Source: Arthrobacter silvisoli
GTDB taxonomy: Bacteria > Actinomycetota > Actinomycetes > Actinomycetales > Micrococcaceae
Assembly (NCBI RefSeq): GCF_003369445.1
Contig: NZ_QRCU01000010.1
Span: forward strand, 1-46,607
Reading direction: 5' to 3'
Length of the DNA: 46,607 bases
Positions within the stretch are counted from its first letter, which is position 1. The number at the start of each line of letters is the position of its first letter. This document shows positions 34,136 to 41,874 of the stretch, in pieces. The notes below the pieces were generated by a model. The model was not told the DNA's origin, did no database searches, and saw nothing but the letters and a program-made list of their open reading frames with translations. The position numbers and the translations under genes were made by a program.

Positions 34136-34323
34136 ACATGACCGTGGTCGGCATCGGAATCGGTGCCTTCGTTGCTTTCATGTCCTTCCAGTTCGGACTC
34201 TGGGGCTTCCTGGTTTCCCTCCTGTTCATGGGCATCGGGGCCATGCTCGGCCGCGCAGCCGACGGGAAGCTGGACCTGCGCAGCGTGCTGGACGCCATCA
34301 CCGGCCGGCGCTCCTCGTCATGA
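34132..34323 (+). CDS. Small membrane protein, DUF2273-like
   Basis: A 63-residue protein with two closely spaced hydrophobic helices (about 3-40) and a charged C-terminus (GKLDLRSVLDAITGRRS). The GTG at 34132 overlaps the previous stop (GTGA) while an ATG two codons on is an alternative. DUF2273 proteins occur beside Asp23 genes in Firmicutes and actinobacteria and probably help anchor Asp23 proteins to the membrane; this is inferred from position. Confidence 0.8.
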   Translation: MNMTVVGIGIGAFVAFMSFQFGLWGFLVSLLFMGIGAMLGRAADGKLDLRSVLDAITGRRSSS

Positions 34324-34706
34324 GTGCAGCTCCCGCGGCCGTCAGCCAGGCTTCCGCGGGCCTGGCCGGCCACAACCGGATCAGCACCCAGGCGCTGACA
34401 TCGCTGGCCCGCGAAGCCGCCGCTGAGGCGCTGGGTGTCCACGCGCACGACGTCCGCGCCGAATGGTCCGACGACGGCGGCCTGCTGGCCCTGTCGATCG
34501 TCGCGCCCGTGAGCATCCCGCCGCTGGCGGACGTCCTTGTGGAACCAGACCGGGTGGCGGCGTCCGGTGGCTCCGTGTGGGACCGTGCCGTGGCGGCCAA
34601 GACAGACATCCTGCGCAGGGTTACAGAGCTGAGCGGCTCCCTCCTGAGCCGCGTGGATATCAGGATCAGCGGGGTCCGTGTCACCGAGGGAGGACGGGTC
34701 CAATGA
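34320..34706 (+). CDS. Asp23/Gls24 family-like protein 2
   Basis: A 128-residue soluble protein coupled by ATGA overlaps on both sides. Weaker Asp23-like signature: RISTQALTSLAREAAAEALG, then beta strands GGLLALSIVAPVSIP and SRVDIRISGVRVTEGG. It has no transmembrane helix. In a parallel with the first protein it could form mixed assemblies under the membrane. Confidence in the family is moderate because the core motif is less conserved than in the first copy. Confidence 0.75.
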   Translation: MSAAPAAVSQASAGLAGHNRISTQALTSLAREAAAEALGVHAHDVRAEWSDDGGLLALSIVAPVSIPPLADVLVEPDRVAASGGSVWDRAVAAKTDILRRVTELSGSLLSRVDIRISGVRVTEGGRVQ

Positions 34707-35329
34707 GCAGCGGCACAAGCAGCGTGACAAGCGGCCAGGACGTCCATGCGCCCGCCGATCCCGGGATCCGCACCATCCTCCGCCGCGAGACCCGTTCCTC
34801 CCGTGCGCTGGCCGCCGGGGTGGCCGCCGTCCTGGTCATCGCCATCTGCGTCTATGGACTGCTCGAGTCGGCGCTGCGCGCCATCGGGCAGCAGCCTTGG
34901 CTGATCGACCCGCAGACAGCGGCCGAGCGCATCGTGAAACTTCCGGAAGGCATTTCCCCGCTCTTGCTCGGCGCAACAGGCGCGGTTCTGGTGATGTTTG
35001 GCCTCATCTTCCTGCTCACTGCGGTTCTCCCGGGCCGGCGTGCTCGGCATCTGCTCGATGATCCGCGGGTGGCGGTCGTGGTGGATGACGAAGTCATCGC
35101 CGCAGCATTGGCGCGAAGCGCCCGCGCTGCCGCCAACGTCACCCAGGAACAAGTGATGGTGGTGGTGTCGCAGCGCCTGGTGGTGGTCAACGTCCGGCCC
35201 ACCTCCGGAGTCCCGGTGCACGAGCAGCGCGTCCAGTCCGCCGTCGAGGACGAACTGCGCGCCATGGCGCCCTCGCCCATGCCGGCCATCCGCGTGAACG
35301 TCGCCGTCTCGGGGGTGATCGGAGCGTGA
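34703..35329 (+). CDS. Membrane protein, DUF6286-like
   Basis: A 208-residue protein with two membrane helices (about 36-56 and 86-108), a positively charged cytosolic N-terminus and a cytosolic or extracytosolic C-terminal domain of about 95 residues (VAVVVDDEVIAAALARSARAA, VSQRLVVVNVRPTSGVP). The C-terminal part shows Asp23-like helix and strand pattern. Start ATG overlaps the previous stop by 4 nt, its own stop overlaps the next GTG. This layout suits an anchor for Asp23-type proteins. Confidence 0.75.
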   Translation: MSSGTSSVTSGQDVHAPADPGIRTILRRETRSSRALAAGVAAVLVIAICVYGLLESALRAIGQQPWLIDPQTAAERIVKLPEGISPLLLGATGAVLVMFGLIFLLTAVLPGRRARHLLDDPRVAVVVDDEVIAAALARSARAAANVTQEQVMVVVSQRLVVVNVRPTSGVPVHEQRVQSAVEDELRAMAPSPMPAIRVNVAVSGVIGA

Positions 35330-35937
35330 ACGGGACCCCGCACATCCTCAACCGGATCCTGGTGGGGATCCTCGGACTGCTCATGACGGCGTCCGGCGCC
35401 TTGCTCGTGCTGCTCGCCAGCGTTCCCTCGGTGGCCCAGTGGTGGCGTGTTTGGTCGGCCGATGTCTACCAGCACGCTGCCTACCTGGCCGAGCAAACCC
35501 GGATTCCCGGGCGCCAGGAGAGTTGGCTCTGGGTGGCCGCCGCTGCCGTGATGGTGATCCTGATCGTGCTGATGGTGTCCTGGCTGGCGCAGCAGGGCAA
35601 GGGCCGGGCCAACCTGATCGTTGCGGACTATGAGGACGAAACCACCCCTGGCGACGTCCAGATCGGCGGCGGCGTGGCGGAGCAGGCCCTGAAGGCCGCG
35701 TTGGCCGGACGCGCCGATCTCGCAGCGGTCTTTGTCGCCACCTACGAGTTCCAAGGCCGGCCTGGCCTGAGGGTGCGGGTGCACCCCAGGCAGGGGGTTT
35801 CCCCGCAGCAACTCGCGGCCGAGGTTTCCGGCCTGGTCGAAGCCCTGGACCTTGTGGTGGGTCGTAGGACCCCGGTGCTGCTCCACATCGCAGGCGGCGC
35901 CCGCTCCCGGTTCAGCAAAGCTGAACGCGTCCGCTGA
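35326..35937 (+). CDS. AmaP-like membrane anchor protein
   Basis: Last gene of the coupled module, 203 residues, GTG start. Two membrane helices (about 12-32 and 67-86) separated by about 35 residues of loop, then a cytosolic C-terminal domain (about 95-203) with DVQIGGGVAEQALKAALAG and GLRVRVHPRQGVSPQQLA. Layout and neighbours match AmaP (Asp23 membrane anchoring protein) of Firmicutes, which tethers Asp23 to the membrane. It is the natural partner of the two Asp23-like proteins upstream. Confidence 0.78.
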   Translation: MNGTPHILNRILVGILGLLMTASGALLVLLASVPSVAQWWRVWSADVYQHAAYLAEQTRIPGRQESWLWVAAAAVMVILIVLMVSWLAQQGKGRANLIVADYEDETTPGDVQIGGGVAEQALKAALAGRADLAAVFVATYEFQGRPGLRVRVHPRQGVSPQQLAAEVSGLVEALDLVVGRRTPVLLHIAGGARSRFSKAERVR

Positions 35938-36187
35938 GGTCCGTCCCCTCTCCGGCGTGGGTCCATATAGCCATTGGTTGACGCGGCGGTGAACATCCCG
36001 GTCTATATGTCGGTATACGCCCTGGACAGGGGTTTTGCCTTGCCGCGCCAGTCCGACGGGCCCTAGTTTGTTGGCAGGGGGATGAGCATTTTTCCCTTTG
36101 CTTGGGCTTTGCCCGGGCCGCCGGGGGACACGCGTCTGAGTGGAGCCGACGAACCAGGAACACGAGAACCAGGAGAAGGAGAGAACC

Positions 36188-36601
36188 ATGAGCGAAGCAA
36201 ACGGCAATGGAAACACTGAGGGTCAGGTTCCCGGGGGCGATGCGGTGGAGAACGTGAAGGAGTTCGCGGGCGATGCGGTGGAGAACGTGAAGGAGTTCGC
36301 GGGCGATGCGGTGGAGAACGTGAAGGAGTTCGCGGGCGATGCGGTGGAGAACGTGAAGGAGTTCGCGGGCGATGCGGTGGAGAACGTGAAGGAGTTCGCG
36401 GGCGATGCGGTGGAGAACGTGAAGGAGTTCGCGGGCGATGCGGTGGAGAACGTGAAGGAGTTCGCGGGCGATGCGGTGGAGAACGTGAAGGAGTTCGCGG
36501 GCGATGCCGTCGAAAACGCCAAGGAGTTCGCGGGCGACGCGGTGGAGAACGTCAAGGGGTTGGGCTCCAAGATCGCGGGCTTCTTCAAGGGCGACAAGTA
36601 G
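36188..36601 (+). CDS. 11-residue-repeat protein (LEA/amphipathic-helix-like)
   Basis: A 137-residue protein built almost entirely of ten 11-residue units GDAVENVKEFA. Units 1-8 are identical, the ninth has Ala for Val at position 7 and the tenth ends GLG. The prefix is MSEANGNGNTEGQVPG and the end is SKIAGFFKGDK. An 11-residue periodicity fits a long amphipathic helix, as in group 3 LEA proteins, apolipoproteins and synuclein, which fold on membranes or on drying. The ATG at 36188 follows GGAGAAGGAGAG, a strong ribosome binding site. It lies 250 nt after the Asp23 module and is followed by a 17-bp hairpin. I do not recognise a named family for it. Confidence 0.85.
   Translation: MSEANGNGNTEGQVPGGDAVENVKEFAGDAVENVKEFAGDAVENVKEFAGDAVENVKEFAGDAVENVKEFAGDAVENVKEFAGDAVENVKEFAGDAVENVKEFAGDAVENAKEFAGDAVENVKGLGSKIAGFFKGDK
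36236..36565 (+). repeat. Ten 33-bp tandem repeats inside the repeat-protein gene
   Basis: Units start every 33 bp from 36236. The first eight (36236-36499) are identical at DNA level apart from none I could see; the ninth and tenth carry several synonymous changes (for example GCC for GCG and GAA for GAG) and amino-acid differences. The pattern implies recent amplification of the first eight units from older divergent ones. Confidence 0.95.
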
Positions 36602-36618
36602 CGCCTGGTCCTCAGTCT

Positions 36619-36656
36619 GATGGCAGGTCCCGCCGGCAACGGCGGGACCTGCCATC
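36619..36656 (+). terminator. 17-bp hairpin after the repeat-protein gene
   Basis: GATGGCAGGTCCCGCCG pairs perfectly with CGGCGGGACCTGCCATC around a GCAA tetraloop. It starts 17 nt after the stop codon and has no T tract; an actinobacterial I-shaped terminator is likely. Confidence 0.75.
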
Positions 36657-36692
36657 GGTTCGTCCCGGACCTCTTCAGCATTCGGACCTGAT

Positions 36693-36939
36693 TCACTCTT
36701 CGGGCCTCACCAGCCACGCGGCGCGGTTCGCCTTGACCTGGCCGTGGCTGACGGCGGCAACTCGCGGAACAGCTGCTGGGCGGCGTCGACCCCTAGTGCG
36801 GAAAGGCACTCCAGGCATGAGGTGATGCCGGGCAGCTCGCCCATCCCGTGGCCGTTCCCGCCGCGGACGAGCACGGCTGGACCAGGTAGATGTTCTTCGG
36901 TGTCGGAGCGGCCACGGCGGGGGGTTCCTTGGTCTCGAG
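36693..36939 (-). pseudogene. Frameshifted gene remnant
   Basis: Three adjacent minus-strand frames each look coding for a stretch: EPPAVAAPTPKNIYLVQP, then AVLVRGGNGHGMGELPG followed by ITSCLECLSALGVDAAQQLF, then KANRAAWLVRPEE before a TGA at 36693. They are joined only if two frameshifts are allowed. No start codon or ribosome binding site is visible at the upstream end. I read this as the decayed C-terminal part of a lost gene; its family is not recognised. Confidence 0.5.
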
Positions 36940-36992
36940 TTGGTCACGGAGGGGTTATGTATTCCGTGTTTCCTAACGATTACGGGAATATG

Positions 36993-37006
36993 TGTAAACG
37001 CTTGCA
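36993..37006. promoter_or_regulatory. LacI-family operator upstream of the second sugar operon
   Basis: TGTAAACGCTTGCA is a near-palindrome with the central CG typical of LacI and CcpA-like operators, in the AT-richer leader 93 nt before the binding-protein start. The LacI gene at the end of this operon is the likely binder. Confidence 0.7.
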
Positions 37007-37098
37007 TTTTTCCCTCGATCCTCGCTAGTGTGAGCAGCACCACATCACATCGCCGCATAGCGGCAATCACCTGGTTCACTCATCGAGGAGTCCCGGAA

Positions 37099-38379
37099 AT
37101 GAAAACTCGCAAGTACCTCCTTCCGGCCGCTGTTGCCGGCGTGCTCGCCATCTCTTTGTCCGCTTGCGGCGGCGGTGGCGGCGGGGGTGGAACCCAGAGC
37201 GGCGGCGGCGATGCAGCTGCCAATCTGGATGGCCGCGGCCCGATCACCTACGTCACCGGCAAGGACAACGCAGCCGTCCAGCAGCCCACAGTTGACCGTT
37301 GGAATGCCGCCCACCCGGACCAGAAGGTCACGCTGAAGGAACAGACCGACAAGGCCGACCAGCAGCACGACGACCTCGTGCAGCACTTCCAGTCCAAGGA
37401 CCCGGGCTACGACCTGGTGACCGTGGACGTCGTCTGGACCGCAGAGTTTGCCGCGAAGGGCTGGCTGCAGCCGCTCAAGGACAAGATGGCCGTTGACACT
37501 TCGGCACTCTTGCCGGCCACGGTAAAGGCCGCAACCTACAACAACACCCTGTTCGCCGTTCCGGTCCACTCCGACGGCGGCATGCTGTACTACCGCAAGG
37601 ACCTCGTCCCCACTCCGCCCAAGACCTGGGACGAAATGATGTCCATGTGCTCCATCGCCAAGTCGAACAAGATCGGCTGCTACGCGGGCCAGTTCCAGAA
37701 GTACGAGGGCCTCACGGTGAACGCTGCCGAGGCAATCAACACCTTCGGCGGCAAGATCGTGGATGACGCCGGCAAGTCCACGGTCAACTCGGCCGAAGCC
37801 AAGGAAGGCCTGGGCAAGCTGGTCGAAGCCTACAAGGACGGCAACATCCCCACTGAAGGCATCACCTTCCAGGAAGAACAGGGCCGCCAGGCATTCGAAG
37901 ACGGCAAGCTCCTCTTCCTCCGCAACTGGCCGTACGTGTACAACCTGGCCAAGACTGACGGCTCCTCAAAGGTGAAGGACAGCTTCGCCGTTGCTCCGCT
38001 CCCCGGCAAGGACGGCCCCGGTGCCTCCTCGCTCGGTGGCCACAGTGCAGCCGTGAGTGTCTACTCCAAGTACAAGGCCACTGCCCTCGACTTCGCCAAG
38101 TTCCTCACCGAGGACGAACAGCAGAAGTTCTTCGCCCTGAAGGGTTCCCTGGCGCCGGTGAAGGCCAACATCTACACCGATGCTGAGATCGTTGCCCAGG
38201 CTCCGTACATGCCGACCCTGCTGACCTCCATCCAGAACGCCGTGCCGCGCCCCGTGACGCCGTTCTACCCGGGCGTCACCAAGGCCGTCCAGGACAACGC
38301 CTACTCGGCACTGAAGGGTGAGAAATCCGTAGACCAGGCGATTGCGGACATGCAGGCCGCAATCGACGCTGCCAAGTAG
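37099..38379 (+). CDS. Sugar ABC transporter substrate-binding lipoprotein 2
   Basis: Extracytoplasmic CUT1-type binding protein, 426 residues. Basic start, hydrophobic helix and lipobox LSAC at about 22-25, then a glycine-rich linker. Typical SBP family 1 segments follow: GYDLVTVDVVWTAEFAAKGW, VPVHSDGGMLYYRKDLVP, PKTWDEMMSMC and AFEDGKLLFLRNWPYVY. Start chosen as the ATG at 37099, where the N-terminus fits a signal peptide; upstream in-frame codons are in the leader. The lead gene of a four-gene transport operon. Related systems (LpqY-SugABC, ThuEFG) transport trehalose or maltose, so an alpha-glucoside is plausible but unproven. Confidence 0.93.
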   Translation: MKTRKYLLPAAVAGVLAISLSACGGGGGGGGTQSGGGDAAANLDGRGPITYVTGKDNAAVQQPTVDRWNAAHPDQKVTLKEQTDKADQQHDDLVQHFQSKDPGYDLVTVDVVWTAEFAAKGWLQPLKDKMAVDTSALLPATVKAATYNNTLFAVPVHSDGGMLYYRKDLVPTPPKTWDEMMSMCSIAKSNKIGCYAGQFQKYEGLTVNAAEAINTFGGKIVDDAGKSTVNSAEAKEGLGKLVEAYKDGNIPTEGITFQEEQGRQAFEDGKLLFLRNWPYVYNLAKTDGSSKVKDSFAVAPLPGKDGPGASSLGGHSAAVSVYSKYKATALDFAKFLTEDEQQKFFALKGSLAPVKANIYTDAEIVAQAPYMPTLLTSIQNAVPRPVTPFYPGVTKAVQDNAYSALKGEKSVDQAIADMQAAIDAAK

Positions 38380-38392
38380 CGGTCCTCTACCC

Positions 38393-38427
38393 GCCGGAGA
38401 GCCGCCGCGCAGCGGCGGTTCTCCGGC
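38393..38427 (+). promoter_or_regulatory. Hairpin between binding protein and permease genes
   Basis: A 16-bp stem (one G-T pair; 38393-38408 with 38412-38427) with a 3-nt loop in the 79-bp gap. Such intercistronic hairpins after binding-protein genes often raise binding-protein mRNA stability relative to the permeases. It could also be a partial terminator. Confidence 0.65.
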
Positions 38428-38458
38428 TTCCCCAAAGAAGGGGAGAACAGGAGTCATC

Positions 38459-39478
38459 ATGTCCACTGAGGCCCCCACGCCGACCAGTGCCAAAGAGACG
38501 TTGGCCGGCACGCATCACATGCCGGGCAAGGAAAGCGCTGACCGCCGCCAGGTCACCCAGGGCCGCTGGGCCTACACCCTGATACTGCCAACGCTCGTCC
38601 TGCTTGGGGTAGTCATCGTCTACCCCATCATCAATGCCATCATCATGTCCTTCCAGAAGGACTCCGGCCTCGATCCGGCCACCGGCTTCTTCACCGAAGG
38701 CGGCTTCGCCGGCTTCGAGAACTACACCCACTGGCTGCTGCAGCAGTGTGGTTCCGGGCCGGCGCTTGGTCCCTGCCCGCCGGGCACCCTTGGTGCGCAG
38801 TTCTGGGACGCCATGAGCACCACGTTCTTCTTCACGATCGTGACGGTCGCGCTGGAGACCGTGCTCGGCTTCTGGATGGCAGTCATCATGTCCCGCGCCT
38901 TCCGCGGCCGGGCCCTGGTCCGGGCCTCCGTGCTGGTGCCGTGGGCCATCCCCACCGCCGTGACTGCGAAGCTGTTCTTCTTCATGTTCGCCTTCGAAGG
39001 CATCGTGAACACACTTTTCGGCACCCAGATCCTCTGGACCGGTTCCGAATGGCCGGCTAAATGGGCCATCATCATCTCGGACGTCTGGAAGACCACCCCG
39101 TTCATGGCCCTGCTGATCCTGGCCGGGCTCCAGCTGATCCCGGACGAGGTCTACGAGGCGGCAAAGGTCGACGGCGCCTCGGCCTGGCAGCGTTTCACCC
39201 AGATCACGCTTCCCCTGGTCAAGCCCGCGCTGATGGTCGCGATCCTGTTCCGCACGCTGGACGTGCTGCGCATGTACGACCTCCCCGCGATCATGACCGG
39301 CGGTGCGAACAACACCACCACGCTTTCGATCCTGGTGGTCGACCAGATCAGGCAAGGCCTGAACAATGCCTCGGCCTTGTCCACGATCACCTTCATCGTG
39401 ATCTTCCTCGTCGCGTTCATCTTCGTCCGCTTCCTTGGCGCGAACGCCGTGGACGCGGCAACTACCGGAAAGAAGTGA
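38459..39478 (+). CDS. CUT1 sugar ABC transporter permease, MalF type
   Basis: Full-length partner (339 residues) with a cytosolic N-terminus of about 40 residues and seven hydrophobic segments, including an extended periplasmic loop with two Cys (CGSGPALGPCPPG). The EAA loop reads EAAKVDGASAWQRFTQITLP. The start ATG at 38459 follows GGGGAGAACAGGAG. It complements the MalG-type gene starting 1 nt after its stop codon. Compared with the shortened MalF-type gene at 6407-7039 it shows what a normal family N-terminus looks like. Confidence 0.94.
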   Translation: MSTEAPTPTSAKETLAGTHHMPGKESADRRQVTQGRWAYTLILPTLVLLGVVIVYPIINAIIMSFQKDSGLDPATGFFTEGGFAGFENYTHWLLQQCGSGPALGPCPPGTLGAQFWDAMSTTFFFTIVTVALETVLGFWMAVIMSRAFRGRALVRASVLVPWAIPTAVTAKLFFFMFAFEGIVNTLFGTQILWTGSEWPAKWAIIISDVWKTTPFMALLILAGLQLIPDEVYEAAKVDGASAWQRFTQITLPLVKPALMVAILFRTLDVLRMYDLPAIMTGGANNTTTLSILVVDQIRQGLNNASALSTITFIVIFLVAFIFVRFLGANAVDAATTGKK

Positions 39479-39479
39479 C

Positions 39480-40364
39480 ATGAGCACCGCAACCGCCACT
39501 GCTGCCCGGCACGCCGATGTTCCCGCCAGCCGCCGCGTCTTCGATTGGGCTCCGGCCCGCACCTACATCCAGGCTGCGATCATCCTCATCTGGTGCCTGG
39601 CACCGTTCTACTGGATGATCGTCACGGCCTTCCGCGACGTCGGCTACACCTTCGACCCGACGTTTTTCTTCACGCACGTGACGTTCGACAACTTCGCCAC
39701 GGTGTTCGATGAATCGCGGGGCAACCACTTCGCCCAGAACCTGATCAACAGCCTCATCGTCGCGGGCATCACCACGATCATTTCGCTGATTGTCGGTGTC
39801 TTCGCGGCCTATGCCCTGGCCCGCCTGCGGTTCAGCGGCAAGAGCCTGGTGCTCGGTTTCATCCTGGGCGCATCCATGTTTCCCGGCGTCGCCCTCATCA
39901 CCCCGCTGTTCCAGCTGTTCACGAACATTGGCTGGTTCGGCACCTACCAGGCGCTGATCATCCCGAGTATTTCCTTCTCCCTGCCGCTGGCGGTCTACAC
40001 CTTGACCTCCTTCTTCCGGGAGATGCCGTGGGAGCTTGAGGAATCGGCGCGTATCGACGGCTGCACCCAGGGCCAGGCCTTCCGCAAGGTCATCCTGCCC
40101 CTCGCGGCGCCGGCCACCTTCACGACGGCGATCCTGACCTTCATCGGGGCATGGAACGAATTCCTGATCGCAAGCCAGCTGTCGGTGGACGCGACCAAGA
40201 CCGTCACGGTCGCCATTGCGTCCTTCGCCGGTGCCCAGCCGCACCAGGAACCGTACACCGCCGTCATGGCCGCCGGAACCATCGTGACCATCCCGCTGGT
40301 GATCCTGGTGCTGATCTTCCAGCGCAAGATCGTGGCCGGCCTTACCGCGGGCGCGGTCAAGTGA
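39480..40364 (+). CDS. CUT1 sugar ABC transporter permease, MalG type
   Basis: Membrane permease of 294 residues with six helices and the EAA loop EESARIDGCTQGQAFRKVILP near residue 200. ATG at 39480, one nucleotide after the MalF stop. Its stop overlaps the GTG of a small membrane protein by 4 nt. The ATPase subunit is not encoded here, as for the first system, so a shared MsiK-type ATPase elsewhere in the genome is implied. Confidence 0.94.
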   Translation: MSTATATAARHADVPASRRVFDWAPARTYIQAAIILIWCLAPFYWMIVTAFRDVGYTFDPTFFFTHVTFDNFATVFDESRGNHFAQNLINSLIVAGITTIISLIVGVFAAYALARLRFSGKSLVLGFILGASMFPGVALITPLFQLFTNIGWFGTYQALIIPSISFSLPLAVYTLTSFFREMPWELEESARIDGCTQGQAFRKVILPLAAPATFTTAILTFIGAWNEFLIASQLSVDATKTVTVAIASFAGAQPHQEPYTAVMAAGTIVTIPLVILVLIFQRKIVAGLTAGAVK

Positions 40365-40657
40365 GCCGTCCCGGACACCCCGCAGCTTCCGACGGCGGCA
40401 GCCCCGCCGTCGGGGGCTCCGCGGACAAGGACATCCACGCACGCCGCAAGCGCCGTTCGGCCGAGGACCTGGACATCCTGATCGGTTTCCTTGGCTTCTG
40501 GGCCCTGGTGCTGCTTGTCACCACAGTCTGGATGGAAGTCACCGCCCAGCCTGCACTCGGCTGGGCCCTGGGGCTCCTCGCCGCCGTGCTGGGACTGTGG
40601 GGACTTGTGCGCTTGCGTCGGCGGCTGCCCGCCCGGACCGGGCGCCGGTTCGAATAG
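40361..40657 (+). CDS. Small two-helix membrane protein coupled to the sugar permease
   Basis: A 98-residue protein whose GTG overlaps the permease stop (GTGA). The N-terminal half is polar and basic (ARRKRRSAEDLD); two membrane helices (about 38-57 and 63-83) follow, with a basic C-terminal tail RLRRRLPARTGRRFE. The family is not recognised. Tight coupling suggests a role with the transporter (assembly or regulation), but nothing in the sequence proves it. Confidence 0.75.
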   Translation: MSRPGHPAASDGGSPAVGGSADKDIHARRKRRSAEDLDILIGFLGFWALVLLVTTVWMEVTAQPALGWALGLLAAVLGLWGLVRLRRRLPARTGRRFE

Positions 40658-40768
40658 GCAAGCGGCAAAAAGAGCGCGGAACCCGGGGACATCTGCCGGC
40701 GGGATAAACTGTATACCAGCCCTCGGCAGGGACTTCCCGCCTCCGTGCGGTCTCAGGAGAGGGTTTCA

Positions 40769-41821
40769 TTGGCGAAGACGAGCGAGCGGTCCCAGCGCGG
40801 AGGGCATGCCGGGGTAAGCATCGAAGACGTCGCAGCGGCCGCCGGAGTTTCAACGGCCACAGTTTCCCGGGCCGTGCGGGGACTGCCCCGGGTCTCTGCA
40901 GCCACCAGGGCGAAAATCCTCAGGATCGCCGGGGAACTTGGCTACGTCGCCTCCTCGTCGGCGTCCGGACTGGCCACCGGCCGGACCCGCACCGTCGGCG
41001 TGCTGGCCCCCTACGTGGACCGCTGGTTCTTCTTCAAAGCCATCGAAGGCGTGGACCGGGAACTGCACGCCAACGGCTACAACCTTTCGCTCTTCAACCT
41101 CGGCGGGCAAAGCGGAAGCCGCGAACGCCTCTTCAGCAAGACCATGGTCTACAAGCAGATCGACGCCTTGCTGGTGCTCTGCATGTCCCTCACCCCGGAA
41201 GAAGTGGGCGACCTTCAGCGGATCGACATCCCCCTCGTAGTGGTCGGCGGGCCCGTGGAATCCTGCCCCAGCATCGGGATCAACGACTTTGCGGCCTCCG
41301 TGGAAGCCACCGAGCACCTGCTGAAGCTGGGCCACCGCAGGATCGCGTTGCTCCACGGCCAGGACGATTCCGACCTCAACTTCGCCGTTCCCCGCCTCCG
41401 CGTGGAGGGCTTCATCAAGGCCATGAAGGATGCCGGCTTAACCCTGCCGCCCGAGTGGGACATCTTCGGCAATTTCACCGTCAGCAGCGGGCAGGCCGGC
41501 TTCGACGAGCTGTGGTCCAAGCCTGGACCGAAGCCGACCGCGCTGTTCTGCGCCTCCGACGAAATGGCGATCGGCGCGATGCTGCAGGCCCGGCGGCGCG
41601 GCGTGCGCGTGCCAGAGGAACTCTCGATCATCGGCATCGACAACCACGAATTCTCCGAGGCCATGGGGCTGACCACCATTGCCCAGAGCCCCCTCGAACA
41701 GGGCCAGCTAGGCACCCGAATGCTTCTTGAAGAGCTTGGCGGGACTGCAGGATCCATCCGATCGGTCACCGCCGAGCACCACCTGATCGTCCGGGAAACG
41801 ACGGCCCCGCCCGCAGCCTGA
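40769..41821 (+). CDS. LacI-family transcriptional regulator
   Basis: Likely local regulator of the preceding sugar operon, 350 residues. The HTH is VSIEDVAAAAGVSTATVSRAV near residues 18-36, followed by the hinge and a sugar-binding sensor domain (GVLAPYVDRWFFFKAIEGVD, IDIPLVVVGGPVESCPSIG, ALFCASDEMAIGAML, LSIIGIDNHEFSEAMGL). The frame is open from 40745 with a GTG, but a TTG at 40769 lies just after AGGAGAGGG, so TTG is my choice; the upstream GTG has no ribosome binding site. Same strand as the operon, 111 nt downstream of it. Confidence 0.9.
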   Translation: MAKTSERSQRGGHAGVSIEDVAAAAGVSTATVSRAVRGLPRVSAATRAKILRIAGELGYVASSSASGLATGRTRTVGVLAPYVDRWFFFKAIEGVDRELHANGYNLSLFNLGGQSGSRERLFSKTMVYKQIDALLVLCMSLTPEEVGDLQRIDIPLVVVGGPVESCPSIGINDFAASVEATEHLLKLGHRRIALLHGQDDSDLNFAVPRLRVEGFIKAMKDAGLTLPPEWDIFGNFTVSSGQAGFDELWSKPGPKPTALFCASDEMAIGAMLQARRRGVRVPEELSIIGIDNHEFSEAMGLTTIAQSPLEQGQLGTRMLLEELGGTAGSIRSVTAEHHLIVRETTAPPAA

Positions 41822-41874
41822 AGCTAGACCGCCTGAAGCTAGGCCGCCTGAAACTAGCCGCCTGAAGCTACGAG
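41816..41874. repeat. Four short tandem repeats with CTAG
   Basis: Four near-identical units of 14-15 bp beginning GCCTGAA (41816, 41831, 41846, 41860), three with CTAG, between the LacI stop and the end of the convergent gene at 41868. They contain stops in several frames. Origin by slippage is likely; no function is evident. Confidence 0.75.

Larger units (their letters stand above)
36602..37098. other. Long gene-poor region
   Basis: About 497 bp between the repeat-protein gene and the second sugar-binding protein. It contains a hairpin (36619-36656), a degraded minus-strand gene remnant (36693-36939), and the leader of the next operon with a LacI-type operator (36993-37006). No intact gene was found in it. 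Confidence 0.7.

Noticed and set aside
36236..36565. CRISPR array
   Set aside because: The 33-bp units are contiguous without spacers and are in-frame codons of a single protein.
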